Assembly: GCA_900752065.1 (NCBI GenBank)
Contig: CAADTT010000039.1
Location: forward strand, 1-64,000
DNA: 64,000 bases
From: Lachnospiraceae bacterium
GTDB taxonomy: Bacteria; Bacillota; Clostridia; Lachnospirales; Lachnospiraceae
Direction: 5' to 3'
In this document: positions 7,868-17,748 of the stretch, piece after piece
Layout: every line of letters starts with the position of its first letter
Numbering within the stretch: the first letter of the stretch is position 1
Program-made: the position numbers and the translations under genes
Notes under the pieces: model-generated
What the model was told of the DNA's origin: nothing
Database searches by the model: none
Seen by the model: only the letters and a program-made list of their open reading frames with translations

Positions 7868-10800
7868 ATGAACAAGACAGCGATTAAAAATTTTGCGGTA
7901 TGGGCAAGAAATAAACTCATTGCCGACATCACATATAAAGCAGGACTGATTGGCGTGGGCGAGAAAGGTATCGCACAGCCCCTTCCGCAGTCCACAAGTG
8001 ACCTGCAATTCTTCGATATTGGCACGAAAGAGTATGTCCAGATCGCAGGTAAGACTGCTATTAACCAGAGAAATGCCCTGGTTGATGCAATTAAGCGCAA
8101 AGAGCAGGACAGCGATTATAAGACTGCCTTTGCTTATATTATTGAAGAAGTTGCTTATACATGGTTCAACAGGCTGGTGGCCATCCGCTTCATGGAGGTG
8201 AATGACTACCTGCCTTCCCGTATTCGCGTGCTTTCTTCTGAGAATCCGGCGAAGAAAGAGCCGGACTTTGTAACGACGCCCTTTGATACAGATTTGGAGT
8301 TCACGGCGGGGGAACAGGAGGAGGTTCTGCATCTGAAAGACGAAAACAAGCTGGACGAGCTGTTTCGGATGCTGTTCATCAAGCAGTGCAACAAGCTCCA
8401 TGAGATATTGCCGGAACTGTTTGAGAAAACCGATGACTATACAGAGCTTCTTTTGACCATATCCTTCACAGACGAGGACGGTGTAGTATATCATCTGGTG
8501 CGGGACATTCCGGAGAATGATTTTAATGTGGAGAAGGAAGGCCAGGTTGAGATCATTGGGTGGCTGTATCAGTATTATAATACGGAACTGAAGGATGAGA
8601 CCTTTGCTCTTTTAAAGAAAAACGTAAAAATCACAAAAGAACGTATTCCAGCGGCAACACAGCTTTTCACGCCTGATTGGATCGTTCGCTACATGGTGGA
8701 AAACAGTCTTGGTCGTTTATGGGTGGAAGGACATCCCAATGATGACTTGAAGGCGAATTGGAAATATTATCTGGAAGAAGCGGAGCAGGAACCAGATGTA
8801 GTTGCACAGTTAGAGAAAATCCGTGCGGAATATAAGACCATTAACCCGGAAGATATCAAGGTCATCGATCCCTGTATGGGTTCCGGGCATATTTTGGTGT
8901 ACTGTTTTGATGTGCTGATGCAGATTTATGAGTCCCAGGGCTATACGGGACGCGATGCGGCGCAGTCGATTCTGAAAAATAATCTGTATGGGCTGGATAT
9001 CGACAAACGGGCGGCACAGCTTGCCTACTTTGCTGTGATGATGAAAGCAAGACAGTATGATCGCCGGATCTTTGAACGGGGAATCAGCCCGCGTGTATAT
9101 GCCATTCAGGAAAGCAATGAGATTGATGAATTTACGGTAGAATATTTCGCGAATGGCAATGCCAGGCTGAAAGCGGATATTGATACGATTATCCGGGAAA
9201 TGCACGATGCGAAGGAGTATGGCTCAATTTTGCAGATAACGCAGGTGGACTTTGCCGCCCTTTATGCACGCTTTGAAGAGGTGCGGGAGGATATTCACTT
9301 TGGCCGGGAGGCAGCGCTGAACCACCTGCTGCCGCTGGTGCAGGTGGCGGAGGCGCTGGCGCAGAAGTATGACGTGGTGGTGACGAATCCGCCGTATATG
9401 GGAGCGTCCGGTATGGGAGCGAAGTTGGCGAAATTTGTGAAGGACAACTATCCTGACAGTAAGAGTGACCTAAGTACCGTATGCATGGAAAAGACACTTG
9501 CTATGTGCAAAGAAAATGGTTATATGTCGATGATTAACATTCCTGTATGGATGTTTTTATCAAGCTTTGAGAATATGCGTAAAAATATGCTTACAAATAA
9601 TACCATTACAACAATGGCTCATCCAGGAAGAGGAATTTTCGGTTCGGACTTCGGCACCACCAGCTTTGTTTTTGCAAAACGATATATTTCTGATTATAAA
9701 GGGGTATATTGCCGCCTATTTGATGCTCAAGGAGAGGTTAAAAGTATTGAAGAAAGAGAGCTTGCTTTCCTTTCGGGAAAAGGCAGATATACCGCCCAGC
9801 AGTCCAACTTTTCCAAAATTCCGGGGAGCCCGGTGGCGTATTGGGTGAGTAAAAGCTTTGTTAAAGCATTTGAAGTGGGAAAAATCATTGGGGACTTTTC
9901 AACGGTTTCGGAAGGTGTAAAAACGGGAGATAACGCGCGTTTTCTGCGCCTATGGCAAGAAATAGACGCAACAAAGTTTTCCTTTGCTAAGGATAACAAA
10001 GGGTTCAAGTGGTATCCACATCATAAGGGTGGAGACTATCGTAAATGGTATGGAAACTTAGAATATGCGATCAATTGGGAAAACGATGGTGCCGAGATAC
10101 GTTGTTCTGATAACTCAGGCCTTCAAGGAAAGAGTATGTATTTTAATGAGTTTGCTAGCTGGTCAAAAATTAGTTCAAAAGGCAATCCATTAAGATACTA
10201 TGAGAAGAATATACTCTTTGATTCTGGTGCTCCAGCATTAGCCAATAATGATATAAAATTATGCCTTGCATTATTTAATACAGTTGTTGGTCGCTATTAC
10301 TTGCAGGTAATTAGTCCTACCTTAAATCTGCAGGTAGGTGATGTGAAAGCATTACCATTAATTATGAATAATAAAATGGATCCTATTGTGGATGACTGTA
10401 TCCGATTATCTAAAACCGACTGGGATTCCTTTGAAACCTCCTGGGGCTTCACCTGCCATCCGATGGTGCGGCCTGTGTCCACCATTGCACAAGCCTATAC
10501 CGCATGGGAAGCAGAATGCAATAACCGTTTCAACCAGCTCAAAGCCAACGAAGAAGAACTCAACCGCATCTTCATTGACATCTACTGTCTCCAGGACGAG
10601 CTGCCCCCAGAAGTGGAGGACAAGGATGTCACCGTACGCCGGGCGGATTTGCAGCGTGACGTCCGTAGCCTGCTCTCCTACGCGGTCGGCTGTATGTTTG
10701 GCCGCTATTCCCTGGATGTGGATGGACTTGCCTATGCCGGTGGGGAATGGGACAATAGCAAATATACGACCTTCCTTCCAGACAATGACAACTGCATCCC

Positions 10801-11386
10801 CATCACCGACGAGGAATACTTCGAGGACGATATCGTGGAGCTGCTCTGTGTATGGTTAAAAAAAGTCTATGGCGCAGACACTTTGGAGGAGAACCTTAAT
10901 TTTATTGCCGATGCTCTCGGAGGGAAGGGTAAGACCAGTCGGGAGGTCATCCGCAATTACTTCCTGAAGGATTTCTTTAAGGATCACTGTAAGATTTATC
11001 AGAAACGTCCAATCTACTGGCTCTTTGATTCCGGTAAACAGAACGGTTTCAAGGCTCTGGTCTATATGCACCGCTGGAATGCAGATACTGTCGGCAATCT
11101 GCGCGTGGAGTACCTGCATAGGCTTCAGCGCGTTTATGACAGCGAGATCGGTCGGATGCAGGAGATTATGGATAACAGTCATGATAACAGGGAGATTTCC
11201 GCGGCAGGTAAGCGAAAGGAAAAACTTCAGAAGCAGCTCAAAGAAACGAAGGACTACGATGCCCAGATCGCGCACATTGCCCTTTCTCGTATTGACATCG
11301 ATCTCGATGACGGTGTAAAGGTGAACTATGAGAAAGTCCAGACTGCACCGGACGGCAAAGTGATGAAGATCTTGGCGAAGATTTGA
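7868..11386 (+). CDS. pglX: PglX (BrxX), BREX adenine-specific DNA methyltransferase
   Basis: 1172 residues. SAM-binding motif I is DPCMGSGH from Asp334; catalytic motif IV is NPPY at Asn507-Tyr510, the N6-adenine signature. N-terminal region (1-300) has the NFAVWARNKL start of the family. PglX marks host DNA at a non-palindromic site so that BREX spares it. The middle of the gene, about 9430-10430, is clearly more AT-rich than the GC-rich stretches on both sides; this covers the region after motif IV where the target-recognition part lies, suggesting replacement by recombination. TAGGAGA precedes the ATG. Confidence 0.93.
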   Translation: MNKTAIKNFAVWARNKLIADITYKAGLIGVGEKGIAQPLPQSTSDLQFFDIGTKEYVQIAGKTAINQRNALVDAIKRKEQDSDYKTAFAYIIEEVAYTWFNRLVAIRFMEVNDYLPSRIRVLSSENPAKKEPDFVTTPFDTDLEFTAGEQEEVLHLKDENKLDELFRMLFIKQCNKLHEILPELFEKTDDYTELLLTISFTDEDGVVYHLVRDIPENDFNVEKEGQVEIIGWLYQYYNTELKDETFALLKKNVKITKERIPAATQLFTPDWIVRYMVENSLGRLWVEGHPNDDLKANWKYYLEEAEQEPDVVAQLEKIRAEYKTINPEDIKVIDPCMGSGHILVYCFDVLMQIYESQGYTGRDAAQSILKNNLYGLDIDKRAAQLAYFAVMMKARQYDRRIFERGISPRVYAIQESNEIDEFTVEYFANGNARLKADIDTIIREMHDAKEYGSILQITQVDFAALYARFEEVREDIHFGREAALNHLLPLVQVAEALAQKYDVVVTNPPYMGASGMGAKLAKFVKDNYPDSKSDLSTVCMEKTLAMCKENGYMSMINIPVWMFLSSFENMRKNMLTNNTITTMAHPGRGIFGSDFGTTSFVFAKRYISDYKGVYCRLFDAQGEVKSIEERELAFLSGKGRYTAQQSNFSKIPGSPVAYWVSKSFVKAFEVGKIIGDFSTVSEGVKTGDNARFLRLWQEIDATKFSFAKDNKGFKWYPHHKGGDYRKWYGNLEYAINWENDGAEIRCSDNSGLQGKSMYFNEFASWSKISSKGNPLRYYEKNILFDSGAPALANNDIKLCLALFNTVVGRYYLQVISPTLNLQVGDVKALPLIMNNKMDPIVDDCIRLSKTDWDSFETSWGFTCHPMVRPVSTIAQAYTAWEAECNNRFNQLKANEEELNRIFIDIYCLQDELPPEVEDKDVTVRRADLQRDVRSLLSYAVGCMFGRYSLDVDGLAYAGGEWDNSKYTTFLPDNDNCIPITDEEYFEDDIVELLCVWLKKVYGADTLEENLNFIADALGGKGKTSREVIRNYFLKDFFKDHCKIYQKRPIYWLFDSGKQNGFKALVYMHRWNADTVGNLRVEYLHRLQRVYDSEIGRMQEIMDNSHDNREISAAGKRKEKLQKQLKETKDYDAQIAHIALSRIDIDLDDGVKVNYEKVQTAPDGKVMKILAKI

Positions 11387-11608
11387 TACGAGGACAGAGA
11401 GTGCGGCAAAAGAAATGTTATAGCACATGAAAAATTGTCTCAAAATGATGTAGTAATTGTGTTTACCCATGAATCATTTAAGGAGAGTGATAGAAGCATG
11501 CCTATGAAAGAAATTGCAGCTAAATAAGAATGAGATTCTCCAAAAAGCATAGGTGAAAAATAGTGAAAAAATAGTGTAATTTTTATGGATTTTCCGGCGC
11601 TTAGAGGG

Positions 11609-11652
11609 TATAATTTTATCAGGATGATTTGACAGGGGGCGAATAAGCTTTG
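11609..11652 (+). promoter_or_regulatory. Promoter and ribosome site of the fic gene
   Basis: TATAAT at 11609-11614 and AGGGGG just upstream of a TTG start at 11650. Only a weak -35 is visible. The 263-base gap between pglX and fic (11387-11649) otherwise shows no gene, so the Fic gene probably has its own start of transcription. Confidence 0.4.
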
Positions 11653-12747
11653 ATAAAAATTACACTTACGAACGATATTTTAAAGGCTATATCTGAGGTT
11701 GATGAGAACCGCTTTTCTTTCAAAAATATTGATTTGCCGCCAATGACGAAAAACCGGCTGAGAAAAAATTCGAAGAAGAAAAGTTCGTATGCTTCTAATA
11801 AAATTGAGGGAAATCCGCTTACGGAGACGCAGGCAAATGAAGCGATTGAGAGTGATCCGCATAAGCACTTGTTAAAACCGGAACAGGAAGTCCGTAATTA
11901 TTTTCTGGCGCTTAATTTCCTGGAAGAAAAATTAAAAAAGAAGGAAAGATTTTCAAGGAATTTAATTTTGTCAGTGCAGGCGTTGGTAGAGAAGGGGGCT
12001 TCAAAGGAAAAAATCGGTTTGCGTGGAGCAATGCCGCCGGGGGTTTTGTTTGCAGTGTATGATGCGGAAAGTGGGTATCCCGAATATATTCCGCCAGAAT
12101 ATGTTGATATTCCGGAATTGCTGGACGAACTTGTTGATTATGTAAATACAACGGATGACCATCCCTTGATTATTGCAGCGGTGGTACATTATCAGTTGGT
12201 CACCATTCATCCATTTGAAGATGGGAACGGAAGAACAGCAAGGCTGATGTCAGGATATATTTTGGACTATTATGGCTATGGATTTCAGGGGATCGGTTCT
12301 TTGGAAGAGTACTTTGCTTATAATCCAGAAGAGTATTATGAATCTTTGCAAATGGGATTGCCTGCGCTATATTATTCAGGCAGAGACAATCCACCGCATC
12401 CGGAAATATGGATCATGTATTTCTTAAAAATGATGAAGTTGTATTCCGGAAAGGTATGTGAGATGTCGAAACAATCAGAAAAGGATGAAGTGGAGGGCAG
12501 CTTGTCGTATCTGAATAAGAAAGAGAAGGAACTGATTGGATTTCTCCTAAAAAAGAGACTCTATGAGTTTACACCGATTGAAGTGAGTAAAATGTTGGGA
12601 GTGACCAATAAGACGATCATAAATCGATGTGCAAATCTTTGTAAGCAGGGTTTTTTGATTCCCAATATTGTAAAAACGAGAGTGAGGTCATACTCTTTGA
12701 GTGAATTTACACGGAAAAATGCGAAGCATATAACGAAAAAGATTTAG
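11650..12747 (+). CDS. Fic-domain protein (probable AMP-transferase)
   Basis: 365 residues from TTG 11650. The Fic core HPFEDGNGR begins at His187 and is intact, so nucleotide transfer (usually AMP onto a Ser, Thr or Tyr hydroxyl) is expected. Residues 49-54 read SNKIEG, matching the inhibitory motif S/T-x-x-x-E-G/N with Glu53; its N-terminal place makes this a class II Fic protein held off by its own helix. A winged-helix domain (about 290-350, with VSKMLGVTNKTIINRC) closes the protein. It is AT-rich, has its own promoter and sits between pglX and pglZ, a known spot for extra genes in BREX operons. Target unknown. Confidence 0.85.
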   Translation: MIKITLTNDILKAISEVDENRFSFKNIDLPPMTKNRLRKNSKKKSSYASNKIEGNPLTETQANEAIESDPHKHLLKPEQEVRNYFLALNFLEEKLKKKERFSRNLILSVQALVEKGASKEKIGLRGAMPPGVLFAVYDAESGYPEYIPPEYVDIPELLDELVDYVNTTDDHPLIIAAVVHYQLVTIHPFEDGNGRTARLMSGYILDYYGYGFQGIGSLEEYFAYNPEEYYESLQMGLPALYYSGRDNPPHPEIWIMYFLKMMKLYSGKVCEMSKQSEKDEVEGSLSYLNKKEKELIGFLLKKRLYEFTPIEVSKMLGVTNKTIINRCANLCKQGFLIPNIVKTRVRSYSLSEFTRKNAKHITKKI

Positions 12748-12817
12748 AGGGATATGTAAGAAAGTGGGAGCGACGTTAAAGGTATTGGAGGGGACTTTAA
12801 TTATATAGAGGAAAACT

Positions 12818-15340
12818 ATGGCTGAACTTAACCTAAAACAAATTACAGACAAATTGAATAGCGAGTTTACCGGTGAAGTTCGCAAGCTGGTCTTTTGGTA
12901 TGATGCCAACGCTGAGTTTGCGGAAGATGTAGACACAATGGATTTGGTGAATGCCAAAGTGCTGCATCTGGAGCCGGATAACCAGTTCTATACGAAATAC
13001 TTTCTGGAGTGTGTGGATACCACGACTAACTATCTGGTATATGCTCCTTTTGCGAAGCCTGCCATTCGTGAGAACCATCTGGCGGATACGATCAAGTATT
13101 CCAAAGAGTTTTTCGCAGACAGGGCTTCTTTGCTGACCATTGACTTGGGTATTGATGAACGCTATAAGCCGGTGATTCAGCATTATATTAAATTCTTCGG
13201 AGAGAAGAAGCGTACTCAGGCTTTCTACGATCTGGAACTTGAGACCTTTAATAGAAATACCATTGAGATTGCACTGATGAGCGTTCTCTGCAAGTGCAAG
13301 ACTCCTTCCTATGAAGAAGTTCTTCGCACCGTTCTGACCGATGCAGGATTTGAACAAAATCCGTATCTGGCAGAGTTCAAGAAATATGACCTTCTGGATG
13401 CGTTCTGGCGTCAGGCTCAGGATGTGTTCGGATATGCAGATGAGAAGCCTACCCTTGAGAAGTTCACGATGACCATGTTCGTGACCTATGCCGATAAGGC
13501 TATTCCTGCGGATATGCCTGTTGCATGGAAGCCTTTCATCAGCTTCAAATCTGGTAATGTTATTGCATTTATCGATAACCTGATGAACAGCTACATCTAT
13601 GGAGAGCGTTTTGATGAAATATCCAAGATGGTCTATGACAGTCTGAAAGCAGATGCTGAGTTCAGGAAGCTCCCTGTGGAAGCTCTGGTATCCTGCGGTA
13701 TCTTTGCAGGAATTGACGAACTCCTGATTGAATGGGTTACCGAACGACTGGAACTGGAAGATGTGGCTGCAAAGCTGGGCGATACAACCATTCCGCAGTT
13801 CATGAAACAACGCCGTCAAGGACACTTTGGCAAGCTCTATCGTTCTGAATACTTTGTCTTGCAGAACGCATGGAATATCATTTCCGGTGCGCAGTACACC
13901 CCTTCGGCAAGCCTGAATGAGATGGTAAAGAACTACACCAGCGAGCTTTACAAGATGGACCGCTATTACCGTTATTTCTATTACTATCTGGACAAGCTCG
14001 AAGATGCGACAAGGTTTGATAAGCTGAAAGAGTTGGTTGAAAATATCTATGCCAATGAATATCTGGCGAAGATATGCACCAACTGGAACGACATGTTCAG
14101 TATCGAACGGGAGTCTTTGCAGATCACAAAGCAGCCTGATTTCTTCAGCCGCAATGTAAACTACGCCAAAGACCAGTTGGTTGTCATTATCTCCGATGCC
14201 CTGAGATATGAAGTGGGTATGACTTTACTTGAAAAATTGCAGGCTGACGAGAAATGTACCGCAACGATGAAAACGATGGCAAGCACTCTACCTTCTATCA
14301 CACAATATGGTATGGCTGCATTGCTTCCTCATGGAAGTCTGGAATTGACCGAGGACTATTCCGTATTGGTGGACGGACAGAAAACGGATACTCTGGAACA
14401 GCGTCAGGCAATTCTACAGAAATATAAACCCGCCAGTAGATGTGTTCAGTATGATGACATCAAGAATCTGAGCGTGGCAGACCTCCGCGGCATCTTTACC
14501 CGTCAGGATGTGGTTTATATCTACCACAACCAGATTGATGCCAGAGGTGACAAGCGGAATACCGAAAACGAAGTGTTCAATGCCTGCGCTGAAGCTGTGG
14601 ATGAAATCTCTGCACTGATCCGTCGTTTGACCACCAGTGCCAACAGGTCCCACTTTATTGTGACTGCAGATCACGGTTTCCTTTACAGGAGAAATAAGTT
14701 GTCTGAAAGCGATAAAATCAGTTCTGTATCGGGTGCAGCAGATGTTCTGGGGCGTCGCTATCTCCTCTCTGCTAAAGCAGTAGCAACCGAAGGTGTTGCA
14801 GCAACAGCAGTTGGAGCGATGATGCAGAATAAAGACGAGCGCATAGTTTCCTATCCGGTTGGAGCAGATATTTTTAAGGCTTCTGGCTCCGGTCTGAACT
14901 ATGTGCATGGTGGTTGTTCACCTCAAGAAATGCTCATCCCCCTTATCGATGTTAAGACAGAGCGCGGCTATAAAGAGACAACAACAGCACAGATCGCATT
15001 GGTAAGTCTGGCTTCCAAGATTACAAACCTGATTACATCTCTGGATTTCGTTCAGGCGGAAGCAGTCAGCGATGTGGTGAAAGAAACCACTTACCGCATC
15101 TATTTCATCGATGACAACGGCGAAAAGATTTCTAACGAGCATCTGTATGTTGCCGATAAGAAAGACAAGGATACAGTGAAGCGAGTATTTCGGTTGAGAT
15201 TCTCTTTCAAGAATAAAAAATACAGTAAGGCTCAAAAGTATTATCTGGTGGCTTACGATGCCAATAACGCTCTTGAAGTCCTGCGCCATGAGATTATCAT
15301 GGATATTGCCTTTGCAGATGACTTTGGATTTGGATTTTAA
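12818..15340 (+). CDS. pglZ: PglZ (BrxZ), BREX alkaline-phosphatase-fold protein
   Basis: 840 residues, the usual length. N-terminus has LVFWYDANAEF as in BREX PglZ proteins. The C-terminal half carries the alkaline-phosphatase-superfamily metal motifs: ISDALRYEVG with Asp460 and TADHGFLYRR with Asp618 and His619. Related PglZ proteins are metal-dependent phosphodiesterases or nucleases and are essential for BREX function. Starts after GAGGAAAACT, 70 bases beyond fic. The flanking of pglZ by two inserted or decayed genes (Fic upstream, AlbA_2-type tail downstream) marks both sides as insertion spots. Confidence 0.93.
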   Translation: MAELNLKQITDKLNSEFTGEVRKLVFWYDANAEFAEDVDTMDLVNAKVLHLEPDNQFYTKYFLECVDTTTNYLVYAPFAKPAIRENHLADTIKYSKEFFADRASLLTIDLGIDERYKPVIQHYIKFFGEKKRTQAFYDLELETFNRNTIEIALMSVLCKCKTPSYEEVLRTVLTDAGFEQNPYLAEFKKYDLLDAFWRQAQDVFGYADEKPTLEKFTMTMFVTYADKAIPADMPVAWKPFISFKSGNVIAFIDNLMNSYIYGERFDEISKMVYDSLKADAEFRKLPVEALVSCGIFAGIDELLIEWVTERLELEDVAAKLGDTTIPQFMKQRRQGHFGKLYRSEYFVLQNAWNIISGAQYTPSASLNEMVKNYTSELYKMDRYYRYFYYYLDKLEDATRFDKLKELVENIYANEYLAKICTNWNDMFSIERESLQITKQPDFFSRNVNYAKDQLVVIISDALRYEVGMTLLEKLQADEKCTATMKTMASTLPSITQYGMAALLPHGSLELTEDYSVLVDGQKTDTLEQRQAILQKYKPASRCVQYDDIKNLSVADLRGIFTRQDVVYIYHNQIDARGDKRNTENEVFNACAEAVDEISALIRRLTTSANRSHFIVTADHGFLYRRNKLSESDKISSVSGAADVLGRRYLLSAKAVATEGVAATAVGAMMQNKDERIVSYPVGADIFKASGSGLNYVHGGCSPQEMLIPLIDVKTERGYKETTTAQIALVSLASKITNLITSLDFVQAEAVSDVVKETTYRIYFIDDNGEKISNEHLYVADKKDKDTVKRVFRLRFSFKNKKYSKAQKYYLVAYDANNALEVLRHEIIMDIAFADDFGFGF

Positions 15341-15352
15341 GAGGATAATATT

Positions 15353-15650
15353 ATGACGAAAGTGCCGGTAAAGTGCCGATAAGTGCCGATAAATCTACTG
15401 AAAATGCGACTGATGCGACTAAAAATGCGACTGATGCGACTAAAAATGTGACAGAATCTGGACGAAACAGAGACAAAAATTGATTTTATCTCTGATAGAA
15501 AAAGATCCCCGGATTACACAGAAGAAACTTCATGAAGAGACAGGAATTTCATTAGGAACAGTAAAACGAATACTACCACGATTGCAGGAAAAAGGCATAA
15601 TTATAAGAATAGGAAACAGACGTTCCGGCAAATGGGATATACAGAAATAG
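15353..15650 (+). pseudogene. Remnant of AlbA_2-type ATP-binding regulator (linker plus winged helix)
   Basis: Frame 1 reads ESAGKVPISADKSTENATDA and continues with repeated NATDATK until a stop near 15480. Frame 0 then gives a 56-residue winged helix (15480-15650) with RITQKKLHEETGISLGTVKR. KVPI/SADK repeat linkers followed by a winged helix are typical of the C-terminus of AlbA_2-domain regulators in Clostridia, but the N-terminal domain is absent and the two parts are in different frames. A 21-bp tandem repeat lies at 15401-15442. It fills the pglZ-brxL gap and is probably the scar of a lost accessory gene. The winged helix might still be made from TTG 15480. Confidence 0.55.
15401..15452 (+). 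repeat. 21-bp tandem repeat (2.5 copies)
   Basis: Two exact 21-base units (15401-15421 and 15422-15442) and a partial third (15443-15452) encode a 7-residue NATDATK repeat. Just upstream, 15361-15390 holds a shorter repeated element containing GTGCCGATAA. Unit length is a multiple of three, so copy-number change would keep frame. Confidence 0.8.
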
Positions 15651-15674
15651 TGTTAATTATAGAGGTGAAATATA

Positions 15675-17738
15675 ATGGATGAGTTTATGGAATATGAAGA
15701 TACTCGGCGTGTTATTAAGAATAAACTGCGCCAATATTTTGACGGAAAGATTGTCCGCAAGGATCTGACAAAACATATCAAAGAAGGTGCCAACGTACCA
15801 GTATACGTTCTGGAGTTCCTTCTCGGCCAGTATTGCAGCTCAGACGATGAAGAAATCATCGAAGAAGGCGTTAATAATGTAAAACGTATTCTGGCAGATA
15901 ATTTTGTCAGACCGGATGAAGCCCAGAAGGTGCTTTCCATTCTTCGGGAGCGTGGCAGCTATACAGTCATTGATAAGATTACAGTTCATTTGAATATTAA
16001 AGAAGACAGATATGAAGCGGAGTTTTCCAATTTGGGTATTAAAAATATTCCGATTCATCCGGATTATCCTTCAAAATATGACCGCCTGCTTTGTGGAGGC
16101 ATTTGGTGTATCTTGCAACTGGACTATGAGTTTATCGAGGAGGATAAGAAAAATACAGTACCAATTCGCATTCGTAGATTAACACCAATTCAGATGCCGC
16201 ATATTGATATGAATGATTTAAAGAACGGAAGAAAAGCATTTACAAAAGAGGAATGGGTGGATGTTCTTCTTCGTTCTACTGGCATGGAGCCGGATAAATT
16301 CGAGGAACGTGTCAAATGGCTTCTTCTTGCCAGGATGATTCCGCTGGTAGAAAACAACTTTAATCTCTGTGAGCTGGGACCGAGAAGTACTGGTAAATCT
16401 CATATTTACAAAGAGATTTCTCCAAACAGTATCCTGATATCCGGTGGTCAGACAACGGTTGCCAATTTGTTTTATAACATGGCAAGTAAGGCCGTTGGTC
16501 TGGTCGGCATGTGGGATGTTGTTGCGTTTGATGAGGTGGCAGGTATTACCTTTAAGGATAAAGATGGTGTGCAGATCATGAAGGATTATATGGCATCCGG
16601 TTCTTTTGCCCGTGGACGGGAAGAAAAGGCAGCGTCTGCTTCTATGGTATTTGTAGGGAATATTAATCAGAGTGTAGATGTTCTGCAGAAAACATCTCAT
16701 TTGTTCGAGCCATTCCCGGCAGTTATGGCATATGATACAGCATTTCTTGATCGTATGCATTGTTATGTCCCAGGATGGGAGATTCCAAAGTATCGTCCGG
16801 ATTTCTTCACTGATGATTATGGATTTATTACAGACTACCTTTCAGAGTATATGCGTGAAATGAGAAAAGAATCTTACGGGGATGCTTTTGATAAATACTT
16901 CCGCTTAGGAAATAATCTCAATCAGCGTGACACGATTGCTGTACGGAAAATGGTGTCTGGATTTGTAAAACTGGTTTATCCGGATGGAGAATATACAAAA
17001 GAAGATATTCAGGAGATTTTAACAGTTTCGCTGGAGCTTCGCCGCAGAGTAAAGGAACAGTTGAAAAAAATTGGCGGGATGGAATTTTATGATGTGAATT
17101 TTTCTTACATCGATAATGAGACCTTTGAAGAAAAGTATGTATCGGTACCAGAAGCCGGAGGCGGAAAGCTGATACCGGAGGGAATGAGCAATCCTGGAAA
17201 TATTTATACAGTATCCGGAGGTAAATCCGGTATGATTGGCGTTTATCGTCTGGAAACACAAGTGCTTCCGGGAAATGGTAAGTTTGAGCGAACAGGTCTC
17301 GGTACAGATCGTGATGCGAGGGAGGCAACGAATACAGCCTTTAATTATTTGAAAGCCAATGGAAGTTCTATTTCCGGAGCAATCAGTACGACGACAAAAG
17401 ACTATATAATCAATTATCAGGATCTGAATGGATTGGGAATCACCAGTAAACTGGCGCTTCCGACTTTAATTGCAATCTGTTCAGCAGCTTTAGGAAAACC
17501 GACCCTTAGCAGTCTGGCAGTACTTGGTGAGATCAGTATCAGTGGAACGCTGATAAAGGTGGAAGAATTGGCTCATGTACTTCAGGTGTGCCTGGATAGC
17601 GGAGCGAAAAAGGTGTTATTGCCTACGACATCTGCTGCGGATATTGGAAGTGTGCCTTCTGAATTGGTGGGGGCATTTAATCTGATATTTTACTCTACAC
17701 CGCAGGAAGCAGTATTTAAAGCACTCGGTGTGGAATAA
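15675..17738 (+). CDS. brxL: BrxL, BREX Lon-like AAA+ protein
   Basis: 687 residues. Begins with a helical domain (GKIVRKDLTKHIKEGANVPVY), followed by an AAA+ ATPase module with Walker A GPRSTGKS (235-242) and Walker B-like VVAFDEVAG. The C-terminal part (about 540-687) has the Lon protease fold pattern with the conserved GAKKVLLPTTSA stretch carrying the Lys. Work on other BrxL proteins shows a DNA-binding hexameric helicase-like machine, with the Lon-like domain not clearly proteolytic. It completes the type 1 BREX set. The stop is 10 bases before the GTG of the LRR gene, so transcription probably continues into the signalling genes. Confidence 0.93.
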   Translation: MDEFMEYEDTRRVIKNKLRQYFDGKIVRKDLTKHIKEGANVPVYVLEFLLGQYCSSDDEEIIEEGVNNVKRILADNFVRPDEAQKVLSILRERGSYTVIDKITVHLNIKEDRYEAEFSNLGIKNIPIHPDYPSKYDRLLCGGIWCILQLDYEFIEEDKKNTVPIRIRRLTPIQMPHIDMNDLKNGRKAFTKEEWVDVLLRSTGMEPDKFEERVKWLLLARMIPLVENNFNLCELGPRSTGKSHIYKEISPNSILISGGQTTVANLFYNMASKAVGLVGMWDVVAFDEVAGITFKDKDGVQIMKDYMASGSFARGREEKAASASMVFVGNINQSVDVLQKTSHLFEPFPAVMAYDTAFLDRMHCYVPGWEIPKYRPDFFTDDYGFITDYLSEYMREMRKESYGDAFDKYFRLGNNLNQRDTIAVRKMVSGFVKLVYPDGEYTKEDIQEILTVSLELRRRVKEQLKKIGGMEFYDVNFSYIDNETFEEKYVSVPEAGGGKLIPEGMSNPGNIYTVSGGKSGMIGVYRLETQVLPGNGKFERTGLGTDRDAREATNTAFNYLKANGSSISGAISTTTKDYIINYQDLNGLGITSKLALPTLIAICSAALGKPTLSSLAVLGEISISGTLIKVEELAHVLQVCLDSGAKKVLLPTTSAADIGSVPSELVGAFNLIFYSTPQEAVFKALGVE

Positions 17739-17748
17739 GAGGTGAGAG

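Noticed and set aside
11387..11649. Small protein gene between pglX and fic (frame ending MKEIAAK)
   Set aside because: Short, without a credible start or family; left as non-coding.
12833..13825. Minus-strand open frame of 330 codons inside pglZ
   Set aside because: No ribosome site or domain; shadow of the clear PglZ frame.
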